Shown here in pieces: positions 5,312 through 12,833 of a DNA stretch of 34,656 bases. The stretch spans positions 1 to 34,656 of the forward strand of contig JAZQTU010000029.1 of NCBI GenBank assembly GCA_045630965.1, in the 5' to 3' direction. The notes below the pieces were generated by a model. The model did not search any database and was not told where the DNA came from. It was given only the letters and a program-made list of their open reading frames with translations. Position 1 is the stretch's first letter. Each line of letters opens with the position of its first letter. The position numbers and the translations under genes were made by a program. The DNA comes from HGM04593 sp045630965 (GTDB lineage Bacteria > Bacteroidota > Bacteroidia > Bacteroidales > Bacteroidaceae).

Positions 5312-7450
5312 TTACTTTATGATTGTCATCTCATCAATGAGACGCTTGCAATTACCGAGCTTGTCGATAACGAAAAGTACATAACGTATATCAACGTTGA
5401 TACATCGCTGCAGGTTATCGTCAAAGTTGATGTCACCGCTCAACGATTCCCAGTTTCCGTCAAATGCAAGACCGATAAGTTCGCCACGAGAGTTCAATAC
5501 ACCGCTACCGCTATTACCACCGGTAATGTCATTGGTAGTAAGGAAGGCTACAGGCATCTCACCGTTTGGAAGAGCATACTCTCCAAAATCCTTTGCCTCG
5601 TAAAGTTCCTTAAGACGCGCAGGAACAATGAATTCACTGCTCTCCGGGTTCTCCTTTTCCATTACACCCTTCAAGGTTGTATAGTGGTTGAATGTTACAC
5701 CGTCTTTTGGCTGGTATGCCTTTACGTTTCCGTATGTCATACGCATTGTAAAGTTTGCGTCAGGAGCCATGGGCGCACCATTTGCCATCTCCATCAAGCC
5801 TTTGAGGTATGTCTTGTGCAATGGGTTGATTCTCTTTTCGAACTCTCCACTCTTTGCCATAATCTCCTGATATGATGTGAATACGGCATAGCGGAGTTTG
5901 TACGCAGGGTCTGCCTCGAACTTCTTGATGTCGGGCTTCTTCATGAACTTGTCGAAATTCTTCTTATTGGCAAGTATTGATTTTTCATATACCATATCAA
6001 GGTATTTGTCGAGGTTGCCCTTATACTTTGAGTAAATCTCGTTGAGGTATGCCGGGCGTTCGTTCTCCTCGGTCAGCTCAAAGTAGAGTGGAAGTACCTC
6101 TTTTGCTATACGCAAGTCTATGGCGTGGTTGTAGTCGCGGTTGTGCAACCAATTGTAGATTGAATTCAAGTTGTCCTTGATAATCATTGGCTCACTGAAA
6201 ATTCCCTTGCTGTTATACAGGTTACGCTGTATGAATTCAACATTGCTGATAAGCTCTGTGATTACGGTTGCGAGGTATTCGGTACGGTTCATATCCTCAA
6301 CGCAAGCATTGATATCGGCTACAATGTTCATATACTCTTTGTTGCCGATCTGCTTTGCCCAAGTCTGGAATGCAGCCTCTTGGGTAAGCTTGGTCTCGAC
6401 AACTTTGTTGTCAACAATAGCTTTGTTCATACCGATAGAGTTCTTCCAATAGTTGCTTATACGTGCTTGTTTGTTGGCATATTTGATAGCAATCTCTTCG
6501 CTCTTTGCCATCTCTTCGCGTATAATCTTCAAGGTTACGTCGCGCATGGCAATGCGTGGCTCGTTCTGCTGGTACATTCTCTGCTTCACCTCGTCGCCTG
6601 TGAGGTAACGTGATGTGCTGCCTGGGAAGCCCATGATCATTGCGAAATCGCCATATTCGAATCCCTTCAATGAAATGTTCAGGTGCTTTGGTGTGCTGAG
6701 CGGTGTGTTCTCCTTGCTGTATGCTGCAGGGTTACCGTTCTTGTCGCCATAGATACGGAATACTGAGAAGTCGCCGGTGTGACGTGGCCACATCCAGTTG
6801 TCTGTCTCTCCACCGAATTTACCTATTGAGTTGGGAGGGGTAGCTACAAGACGAACGTCGGTATACTTCTTGTAATATACAAGGTAATACTTGTTGCCTT
6901 CAAAGTAAGGGAGCAACTGAGGATACAAATACTCCTTGCCTGCAATGTTGTCTGCATCGAAAAGTTCCTTTCCAACCTTGGCCAAGACATCACGCTGGAA
7001 CGACTGTTCTTCAGTCAGTCTTCCGTCAGCAACGCGACTGTTGATTTCATCGGTCACATCCTTTATCTCTTCCACGAAAGTGAAAGCAATACCATTACAT
7101 GGCAACTCCTCTTCGTAGCTCTGGCTCCAGAAACCGTTATGCAGGTAGTTATGTTCTACAGTACTCAACTGCTGTATAAAACTGAAACCACAGTGGTGGT
7201 TTGTAATCACAAGACCGTTGGGAGAAATAACCTCACCGGTACATCCACCACCGAAAATACCGATTGCATCCTTTATTGAAGGTGCATCTGGGTTATAAAT
7301 ATCGTCAACAGATATTTCAAGACCATGCTTGCGCATCTCGTCCTCAAGATTCTGTTGGCGCATTAGCTGCAACAACCACATGCCTTCATCGGCAATAAGC
7401 TGTGGCACAGTGAATACTGCCATAAGCAGTGCAATGAATAGTTTCTTCAT
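5312..7450 (-). CDS. S46 family dipeptidyl-peptidase, DPP7-like
   Basis: A 712-residue secreted or periplasmic serine peptidase releasing dipeptides from peptide N-termini; Bacteroidales use such enzymes for peptide nutrition. A signal peptide covers ~1-20 (MKKLFIALLMAVF start). The S46 catalytic triad is visible: His86 in TNHHCGF, Asp227 in WPRHTGDFS and Ser647 in GGNSGSG. The residue 18 positions after the Ser, which sets P1 specificity in Porphyromonas enzymes (Gly in DPP7, Arg in DPP11), is Gly665 here (AFDGNWE), predicting DPP7-like hydrophobic/broad P1 preference (inference from the family). Length fits the family. It follows plsC after 24 nt and is probably cotranscribed with it. Confidence 0.93.
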   Translation of the reverse strand: MKKLFIALLMAVFTVPQLIADEGMWLLQLMRQQNLEDEMRKHGLEISVDDIYNPDAPSIKDAIGIFGGGCTGEVISPNGLVITNHHCGFSFIQQLSTVEHNYLHNGFWSQSYEEELPCNGIAFTFVEEIKDVTDEINSRVADGRLTEEQSFQRDVLAKVGKELFDADNIAGKEYLYPQLLPYFEGNKYYLVYYKKYTDVRLVATPPNSIGKFGGETDNWMWPRHTGDFSVFRIYGDKNGNPAAYSKENTPLSTPKHLNISLKGFEYGDFAMIMGFPGSTSRYLTGDEVKQRMYQQNEPRIAMRDVTLKIIREEMAKSEEIAIKYANKQARISNYWKNSIGMNKAIVDNKVVETKLTQEAAFQTWAKQIGNKEYMNIVADINACVEDMNRTEYLATVITELISNVEFIQRNLYNSKGIFSEPMIIKDNLNSIYNWLHNRDYNHAIDLRIAKEVLPLYFELTEENERPAYLNEIYSKYKGNLDKYLDMVYEKSILANKKNFDKFMKKPDIKKFEADPAYKLRYAVFTSYQEIMAKSGEFEKRINPLHKTYLKGLMEMANGAPMAPDANFTMRMTYGNVKAYQPKDGVTFNHYTTLKGVMEKENPESSEFIVPARLKELYEAKDFGEYALPNGEMPVAFLTTNDITGGNSGSGVLNSRGELIGLAFDGNWESLSGDINFDDNLQRCINVDIRYVLFVIDKLGNCKRLIDEMTIIK

Positions 7451-7474
7451 AATGATGTTTTATTTTTAGAATTA

Positions 7475-8209
7475 TTATTTCTTTTTCAATGTATTGGCAA
7501 TTATATTCTGTGCCTCTTCCATCATTCTTTCCACACTTTCACTGTCACGTCCCTGACACTCTATCGGAGCGTGGAACGTAAGTGTCACCGGCGACCAGTG
7601 CAAGCATCTGCATCCCTTGGGAAGAATGTCGTACGAGCCCTGAATGGCTATAGGAATGATTGGAGTCTGCGCCATATTGGCAATAACGAACGCACCCTTC
7701 TTGAATCGTCCCATCTTACCGTTTCTACAACGTGTACCTTCGGGGAATATACCCATTGAAGCACCACTCTTGAGTATCTTTATTGAGTTACGCAACAGAT
7801 CCTTCTGAGGAGTATCACGGTTCACGAATATATGTCCGGTATCTGCACACGCCTTACCAATCAAAGGCACTTTGCGCAGTGTATCCTTCATAATCCACTT
7901 GAAACGCTTCATCACATATCCGTACATGATAAACACGTCGAACATACCCTGATGGTTAGCCACGAACACATAGTTCTGGTCTTTCTTGACATATTTATTG
8001 CGGTCAACAACCTTTACAGGTATCAGGAATATCCAGCAGGTCAGTCGGCACCAGATTATCGCCGGAGTGTGGTCGGCATTCTTTATCTTGAAATAGTGAC
8101 CAAAGACGTCAATAACGATTGCTGTTATAGCAACGACCAACAAAGCGGCCCACCAGGCAAAAAGTACCTGATAAAGCACGTACAGGGGATGAAGAATTTT
8201 TCTTAACAT
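7475..8209 (-). CDS. plsC: 1-acyl-sn-glycerol-3-phosphate acyltransferase
   Basis: A 244-residue membrane acyltransferase making phosphatidic acid. A hydrophobic N-terminal segment (~18-40) anchors it. Motif I NHQGMFD lies at 85-91 and motif III FPEGTR at 155-160, both diagnostic for the PlsC/LPLAT fold. I start it at ATG 8209. A longer reading from TTG 8236 is possible on paper, but that TTG lies inside the -7 promoter box, so it cannot be in the mRNA. The S46 peptidase follows 24 nt downstream. The substrate could also be another lysolipid, since a second PlsC-like gene (29296) exists. Confidence 0.9.
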   Translation of the reverse strand: MLRKILHPLYVLYQVLFAWWAALLVVAITAIVIDVFGHYFKIKNADHTPAIIWCRLTCWIFLIPVKVVDRNKYVKKDQNYVFVANHQGMFDVFIMYGYVMKRFKWIMKDTLRKVPLIGKACADTGHIFVNRDTPQKDLLRNSIKILKSGASMGIFPEGTRCRNGKMGRFKKGAFVIANMAQTPIIPIAIQGSYDILPKGCRCLHWSPVTLTFHAPIECQGRDSESVERMMEEAQNIIANTLKKK

Positions 8210-8233
8210 AATTGTATGGTTTTGTTTTGTTTG

Positions 8234-8241
8234 CAAAGATA
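8234..8241 (-). promoter_or_regulatory. -7 box of the plsC-S46 peptidase unit
   Basis: The minus strand reads TATCTTTG (8241-8234), a full match to TAnnTTTG, 24 nt before the plsC ATG. The -33 region is not convincing. Confidence 0.55.
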
Positions 8242-8269
8242 CCTTAAAATATCTTTAATAGGAAGCCTT

Positions 8270-9094
8270 TCACCCATTATGTACCGAAGCGACATTCCTT
8301 GTTAAGAATTTTTTAAGTTTTTCAATATTTTCTCCTTTTCTTTGGGCATAATCGACAAGCTGCTCCTCCGTAATTCTTCCAACAGCAAAATATTGCGCCA
8401 TGCGATGCGCAAACATCATGCCACACACTGACGCATGCGGTGTCATGGCACCATTCGGAGTCAACGTGATACCTATACCGCCGAGGTCTATCAGCTTGTC
8501 AATATCAAAAATCACACTCTGGTCGGGCAAGGAGGGATAGCCGACAGCCGGACGTATCCCCTGATTCTTTTCAGCAAGCATATCCTCTATAGCGAGTTCC
8601 TCACCGGCTGCATATCCCCAAAGTACATCATCACGACGCACGTTCATATGCAAGAACGTAGCCGTAGCTTCGGCAAGACGGTCGGCAAGCGTCTGCGCAA
8701 GCAGGTGAAGGTATGCGTCATCCTTGTATTCTTCACCAAATACGCCGTCAACACTTGTCGCAAACAACCCCAATTTGTCTCCATGTGGCGAAACAAAATC
8801 GCTAAGACAAAGATTGGGTTTTCCTGTGAGTGCATGCTGCTGGCGCAACAAATGGATTGTTTTACCTTCTACAACTATATCATCACCAGCACTTTTGGCA
8901 TCACACAATGCAAACAGCGCTTGCGTAAAATACCGACCATTCATCCCAGCAAGCATCGCTTGCGCATCACGCACAACCTCTTCACTGCCGGCTTTTGCCT
9001 TATCCTCGTTCAAGCCCCATGCATGAAGCAGATAGCTCCAGTCTATGTATGGTGCAATTTCACTTATCCCGTAACGAAAAACAGACCTTTTCAT
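8270..9094 (-). CDS. Standalone MetH reactivation (AdoMet-binding) domain protein
   Basis: A 274-residue protein matching only the C-terminal activation domain of cobalamin-dependent methionine synthase. Visible conserved blocks are YIDWSYLLHAWGL (16-28), LSDFVSP (97-103), GLFATSVDG (109-117), the AdoMet-binding RPAVGYPSLPDQS (181-193) and FAHRMAQYFAVGRI (228-241). In classical MetH (~1200 aa) this domain binds AdoMet and flavodoxin to remethylate inactive cob(II)alamin. Here it is a free protein, so the partner MetH is expected to lack it. The ATG overlaps the pyrC stop (ATGA), implying translational coupling. Assignment is by motif recall, not by search. Confidence 0.85.
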   Translation of the reverse strand: MKRSVFRYGISEIAPYIDWSYLLHAWGLNEDKAKAGSEEVVRDAQAMLAGMNGRYFTQALFALCDAKSAGDDIVVEGKTIHLLRQQHALTGKPNLCLSDFVSPHGDKLGLFATSVDGVFGEEYKDDAYLHLLAQTLADRLAEATATFLHMNVRRDDVLWGYAAGEELAIEDMLAEKNQGIRPAVGYPSLPDQSVIFDIDKLIDLGGIGITLTPNGAMTPHASVCGMMFAHRMAQYFAVGRITEEQLVDYAQRKGENIEKLKKFLTRNVASVHNG

Positions 9095-10437
9095 CGGTTA
9101 AACTTGAGAGCTTTACCGCGGACATCCTCGTTAATGACACCGTTCCTGTATACACACTCACCGTTCACCCATGTCTGCTGAACAGTCCAATTGAATGTTG
9201 TTCCTTCAAAAGGACTCCATCCGCAAAGGCTTATAATGTCATTTTTTGTTATCATATGTGGCTGACTGGGTTGCAACAGGACAAAGTCGGCATGATTTCC
9301 CTTTGCAATATATCCGCGTTTATCGATATTGAAAATCTTTGCAGGAGCATGACACATCTTCTCGACAAGCTCCTCAATAGTCATAACCTTTTCATCAACA
9401 AGCTTAAGCATGGCAAGTAACGAGAACTGTATACTTGGCATACCTGACGCAGCCTTAAGCGCACCGCCAATCTTGTCATCGGGGTGATGCGGCGCATGAT
9501 CGGTGCCAATAAGGTCAATTTTCCCTTCGCTTACAGCCTTGCGCAAAGCCTCACGGTCATCAGCAGTCTTAATTGCAGGATTGCATTTTATCCTTGTACC
9601 CAATGTTGCGTAATCAGCATCACAGAATGTCAGATGAGCCGGAGTCACCTCTGCTGTAATCTTCTTATCCTCGGGGGCACCAGCTGCCAGAAGTTCAAGT
9701 TCTTTGGCTGTACTTATATGCATCACATGCAGGCGCGCATCGTACTTCTTCGCCAGTTCCACAGCGCTTGCAGTGCTTCGATAACAAGCCTCCTCACTAC
9801 GTATTACAGGATGAAAGCTGACATCCGGGTCGTCACCCTCCTTTTCCTTTATAGCTTTAGTATTCGCTGCAATTACAGAGCTCTCCTCACAATGCACTGC
9901 AATAGGCATGTTTATTCTCGCCGACTCCTTGAAGATCTTCTCAAGTTCATTTTGCTTGTCAACAAGCATATTGCCGGTGCTTGAGCCCATAAACAGCTTT
10001 ATTCCGCAGACCTTTTTAGGGTTCAACTTTGCAAAATCATTCACATTACTATTGGTTGCTCCAAAATAGAAAGAATAGTTTATAACACTATCCTTAGCTG
10101 CTATTGAATACTTCTCTTTCAAAGCCTCAACAGTTGTTGTCTGCGGCACTGTATTAGGCATCTCCATGTAAGATGTCACACCACCGGCAGCAGCAGCACG
10201 GCTTTCGCTTGCAATTGTCGCTTTTCTTGTCAGCCCAGGCTCGCGGAAGTGCACATGGTCGTCAATGACTCCCGGTATCAGGAACATACCGGATGCCTCA
10301 ACAATTTCATCACACTCAGCACGCGGCAACTCGTCACCGCACAGTATCTCTACAATTTTGCCGTTGTTCACTACTATGGAGCCACGAAACTGCTCACCGT
10401 TGTTTACTATAATGGGATTGCTTATAAGTGTACGCAT
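9091..10437 (-). CDS. pyrC: Dihydroorotase, class I
   Basis: A 448-residue amidohydrolase catalysing carbamoyl-aspartate to dihydroorotate in pyrimidine synthesis. Metal ligands are visible in PGVIDDHVHFREPG (H61, H63), followed by TSYMEMPNT (88-96), IAVHCEES, HVMHIST and IGTDHAPH, the last holding the catalytic Asp. The ~450-aa length and the HFREPG/TDHAPH motifs indicate the class I type found in Bacteroidetes; allantoinase is less likely. It overlaps the downstream MetH-reactivation gene by 4 nt. The -7-like box lies ~40 nt upstream, just past the HIT-gene terminator. Confidence 0.92.
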   Translation of the reverse strand: MRTLISNPIIVNNGEQFRGSIVVNNGKIVEILCGDELPRAECDEIVEASGMFLIPGVIDDHVHFREPGLTRKATIASESRAAAAGGVTSYMEMPNTVPQTTTVEALKEKYSIAAKDSVINYSFYFGATNSNVNDFAKLNPKKVCGIKLFMGSSTGNMLVDKQNELEKIFKESARINMPIAVHCEESSVIAANTKAIKEKEGDDPDVSFHPVIRSEEACYRSTASAVELAKKYDARLHVMHISTAKELELLAAGAPEDKKITAEVTPAHLTFCDADYATLGTRIKCNPAIKTADDREALRKAVSEGKIDLIGTDHAPHHPDDKIGGALKAASGMPSIQFSLLAMLKLVDEKVMTIEELVEKMCHAPAKIFNIDKRGYIAKGNHADFVLLQPSQPHMITKNDIISLCGWSPFEGTTFNWTVQQTWVNGECVYRNGVINEDVRGKALKFNR

Positions 10438-10479
10438 AATATTATGATTTCTTCATTTCAAAAATGAGATTTCTCTTTG

Positions 10480-10487
10480 CGAATATA
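10480..10487 (-). promoter_or_regulatory. Probable -7 box for pyrC
   Basis: The minus strand reads TATATTCG (10487-10480), a near match to TAnnTTTG directly after the T-run of the HIT terminator. No clear -33 box is seen. Confidence 0.35.
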
Positions 10488-10488
10488 T

Positions 10489-10517
10489 AAAAAAAGAGAT
10501 TGCCGTTAAGCAATCTC
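10489..10517 (-). terminator. Terminator of greA-HIT operon, overlapping the HIT stop codon
   Basis: The minus strand has GAGATTGC (10517-10510), loop TTAACG, GCAATCTC (10503-10496) and seven T residues. The HIT stop codon TAA (10508-10506) lies in the loop. Confidence 0.85.
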
Positions 10518-10901
10518 CTTGTTTATTTTCTCTGCAATCTCCTTGAATTCTTCAGGAGTGAGTTGTAGCTTGGGGTTGGTGAAGAGCATGTCTTTCTCAC
10601 TCTGCATCGGAACAAGGTGTATGTGGGCGTGTGGTACTTCAAGTCCCAACACAGCTTGTCCTACCTTTATGCAGGGAAAAGCGCGTTTGATGCCCTCGGC
10701 AACCTTCTTTGCAAAAATCTGCATAGCGCCAATCTCTTCGTCAGTCAAGTCGAAGAAATAGTCCACCTCACGCTTGGGAATCACCAGCGTGTGACCTTTG
10801 GCAAGAGGATTAATGTCAAGAAACGCATAGAACTGTTCATTCTCTGCAACCTTGTAGCTTGGTATCTCGCCTGCGACTATTTTGCTGAATATTGTTGCCA
10901 T
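10506..10901 (-). CDS. HIT family nucleotide hydrolase/transferase
   Basis: A 131-residue histidine-triad protein, family length ~110-140. The signature HAHIHLVP (91-98) supplies the catalytic histidine triad. The N-terminal ATIFSKIVAGEIPSYKV is typical of HinT-like branch proteins, which hydrolyse purine nucleoside phosphoramidates and related AMP conjugates. The start ATG at 10901 lies 6 nt after the greA stop, so it is cotranscribed with greA. Its last codons form part of the terminator stem. The physiological substrate is unknown. Confidence 0.9.
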   Translation of the reverse strand: MATIFSKIVAGEIPSYKVAENEQFYAFLDINPLAKGHTLVIPKREVDYFFDLTDEEIGAMQIFAKKVAEGIKRAFPCIKVGQAVLGLEVPHAHIHLVPMQSEKDMLFTNPKLQLTPEEFKEIAEKINKEIA

Positions 10902-10907
10902 GACCGT

Positions 10908-11369
10908 TTAGAATGAAATACTTGTGATTTCAAGGAACAATTTACCCTGAGGAACAGTAATTTCGGCAAGATCACCCACCTTCTTACCAAGAAGACCCTT
11001 TGCGATAGGAGTATTGATTGAAATTTTAGCCTCGCGCAAGTTTGCCTCACTCTCAGGTACAATAGTATACTGCATGGTCATACCGGTCTTGGTATTCTTC
11101 AAACCTACCTTTGTCAAAACCTGTACAGTATCGGTGCTCAACTTTGTAGTATCGATGATTTTGGCGTCGGCAATGACAAGCTTTAGCTCGTTTATTCTCA
11201 TTTCCAACAAGCCCTGCGCCTCTTTTGCCGCATCGTACTCCGCATTCTCTGACAAGTCACCCTTGTCGCGCGCCTCAGCAATCTGGCGTACAACTTCAGG
11301 GCGCTTTGCCTCCAACTCTTTCAAATCGGCTAACAGTTTCTTGTAGCCCTCTTCGGACATATAACTCAT
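10908..11369 (-). CDS. greA: Transcription elongation factor GreA
   Basis: A 153-residue factor that rescues backtracked RNA polymerase by stimulating transcript cleavage. The N-terminal antiparallel coiled coil (~1-75) carries the tip motif DKGDLSENAEYDAAKEAQG, with acidic residues that coordinate the catalytic Mg in the secondary channel. The C-terminal globular domain (~80-153) includes SPIAKGLLGKKVGD-like sequence (here NTPIAKGLLGKKVGD). Length is standard. A second ATG three codons in (11360) is an alternative start. It is preceded by a good promoter and followed by the HIT gene. Confidence 0.94.
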   Translation of the reverse strand: MSYMSEEGYKKLLADLKELEAKRPEVVRQIAEARDKGDLSENAEYDAAKEAQGLLEMRINELKLVIADAKIIDTTKLSTDTVQVLTKVGLKNTKTGMTMQYTIVPESEANLREAKISINTPIAKGLLGKKVGDLAEITVPQGKLFLEITSISF

Positions 11370-11449
11370 GATATTCTCTTAATTAAAAACAGTAAAACAA
11401 TGGATTCCAACACGAGTGCCGGAACCCAATTTCCCTTTTTATTCTTTGG

Positions 11450-11481
11450 CAAAGATAGTCTCTTTAATCTTATAAACCAAA
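11450..11481 (-). promoter_or_regulatory. Promoter of greA-HIT
   Basis: The minus strand has TTTG (11481-11478), a 20-bp spacer and TATCTTTG (11457-11450), an ideal match to the Bacteroidetes consensus. The predicted leader is ~75 nt and contains a weak GG-TTCC/GGAA-CC inverted repeat (~11402-11428). Confidence 0.7.
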
Positions 11482-11528
11482 TAAAACGTGTTAATTTTTG
11501 TCTATTTGGGCTTTTATCTCATTTTTAA

Positions 11529-12713
11529 TCAATAGCAACCCAATAGTTTCTCAATTTCATTCTCAAGGTCAGCTATCTGATTGTCACGCAACACAATTTC
11601 ATTCTCCCTGTTTATCAGATAGAATGTAGGCAAGCTCTGTACATTATACAATCTTATGTATGATGAGCGCACACCCTCACCATCACGCACGCATGTCCAC
11701 GGAAGGTTACTTGCCGACTGCTGCCAGAAGTGTTCGCGAGGGTCATACGACACCTGATATATTTCAAAACCTTTATCCTTATACTTGCTGTATATTTCGC
11801 GTAGGTTAATATTACGGCTGCTTATCTTGGCATCTTCATAAACAGTAAAATCAAGAAGCACGACCTTGCCTGCCAACGAAGAGAGAGCGATAGTATCACC
11901 CACTGCATTAGGAAGTTCTATATTGAACAGCCCTGTTGTAGTAATGTCACCCTCCTTCACCTCAATGGTTTTCTCTTTTTTGGGACGTGTGGCCGCAAGC
12001 CCATCTTCGGCGAGTTTGCACAGGTGCTGTGTACGCCTTGCATTAGGGAAGCGGTGCTTCAAACCTGTAGCTACAGCCGCAAAACACTTGCTGTCGTTCC
12101 TGTTGTTTTTGGGTTGGTACAACGGCTCACCGTTGAGTGACAATGTCAACGCATAATAGGCACTAGCCTTGTTTGGCGCCGGAAGAATATATTGACGGGT
12201 AATATTTTCCTTAAAATCCCCTATAAGCGAATATATTTCGTTTCTTGTCTTCACAACAGCCGGCGACTCACTTTTCAGCATCTCCCCAACCTGCTTTTCA
12301 AGTGCAGACTGCAGGTCATTCATCTCCTTTATCTGTACGCTCTCACTATTGCCCTCAACAGTATATGAAGCATAAAAATCCTTTGCATCGCTATTGATTG
12401 TTATAGTCTCGGTAGAATCGACTGCGAATGTTACAGGTTTTTCACCTTTAATGGCAAGAAAGAAGAATTCATAGCTTGCAGGACGCGGCTGACTGAACAT
12501 ATAAGATCCATCCTTCCCCACCCTTGCCGAGTCAAGAAGAATAACACTCTTTGTTCCAATATTCGACAAGTAAACCATTTTGCCCTCGGCATTTGCTATT
12601 TTACCTTTAACGGTAAATCCAGAAATTTCCGTTTTTTTTTCACATGCCGAAAAGAGCATTGCCGAGCCAGCGATTATGACGTAAAAGATGTTCTTGATTT
12701 TCAAAATATCCAT
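11529..12713 (-). CDS. DUF4369/thioredoxin-fold lipoprotein without CXXC
   Basis: A 394-residue lipoprotein from ATG 12713. The signal ends in lipobox FSAC with Cys24. An N-terminal beta-rich DUF4369-like domain (~25-120, FTVKGKIANAEGKMVYL) is followed by a helical linker and a C-terminal TlpA/AhpC-like thioredoxin fold (~260-394). The LAGKVVLLDFTVYED segment is the usual strand-1 region. The WCxxC redox motif expected just after it is absent (YEDAKISSRN instead), so it is unlikely to be a disulfide reductase. The SLPTFYLIN cis-Pro segment is kept. A longer start at 12758 (TTG) lies in the -7 box and is rejected. An A9 run follows the lipobox Cys. Exact role unknown. Confidence 0.75.
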   Translation of the reverse strand: MDILKIKNIFYVIIAGSAMLFSACEKKTEISGFTVKGKIANAEGKMVYLSNIGTKSVILLDSARVGKDGSYMFSQPRPASYEFFFLAIKGEKPVTFAVDSTETITINSDAKDFYASYTVEGNSESVQIKEMNDLQSALEKQVGEMLKSESPAVVKTRNEIYSLIGDFKENITRQYILPAPNKASAYYALTLSLNGEPLYQPKNNRNDSKCFAAVATGLKHRFPNARRTQHLCKLAEDGLAATRPKKEKTIEVKEGDITTTGLFNIELPNAVGDTIALSSLAGKVVLLDFTVYEDAKISSRNINLREIYSKYKDKGFEIYQVSYDPREHFWQQSASNLPWTCVRDGEGVRSSYIRLYNVQSLPTFYLINRENEIVLRDNQIADLENEIEKLLGCY

Positions 12714-12755
12714 GTTTGTCGGGATTTGATATCTGATTTCGTAAAATTTCATGAA

Positions 12756-12763
12756 CAAAGATA
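12756..12763 (-). promoter_or_regulatory. -7 box of the DUF4369 lipoprotein gene
   Basis: The minus strand reads TATCTTTG (12763-12756), 43 nt upstream of the chosen ATG. It lies back to back with the pnp -7 box. Confidence 0.55.
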
Positions 12764-12784
12764 GTTAAAATGTGGGAATTTGTA

Positions 12785-12792
12785 TATCTTTG
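12785..12792 (+). promoter_or_regulatory. -7 box of pnp
   Basis: TATCTTTG, a full match to TAnnTTTG, 41 nt before the pnp ATG. With the opposite box at 12763-12756, the two divergent promoters share a ~21-bp centre, so their -33 regions overlap each other. Confidence 0.6.
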
Positions 12793-12833
12793 CGAGAATT
12801 AGAATAAATTTTTTTATTAAAAAATAAATCAAG

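Noticed and set aside
5294..5875. 193-aa plus-strand ORF
   Set aside because: It lies wholly antisense to the S46 peptidase C-terminal half, which has clear motifs; no RBS, promoter or family resemblance.
8234..8241. Longer plsC reading starting at TTG 8236
   Set aside because: The TTG is part of the TATCTTTG -7 box, so it would not be transcribed; ATG 8209 is used.
12714..12763. Lipoprotein start at TTG 12758
   Set aside because: It overlaps the -7 box, and the extra residues would precede the signal peptide; ATG 12713 fits the lipobox.
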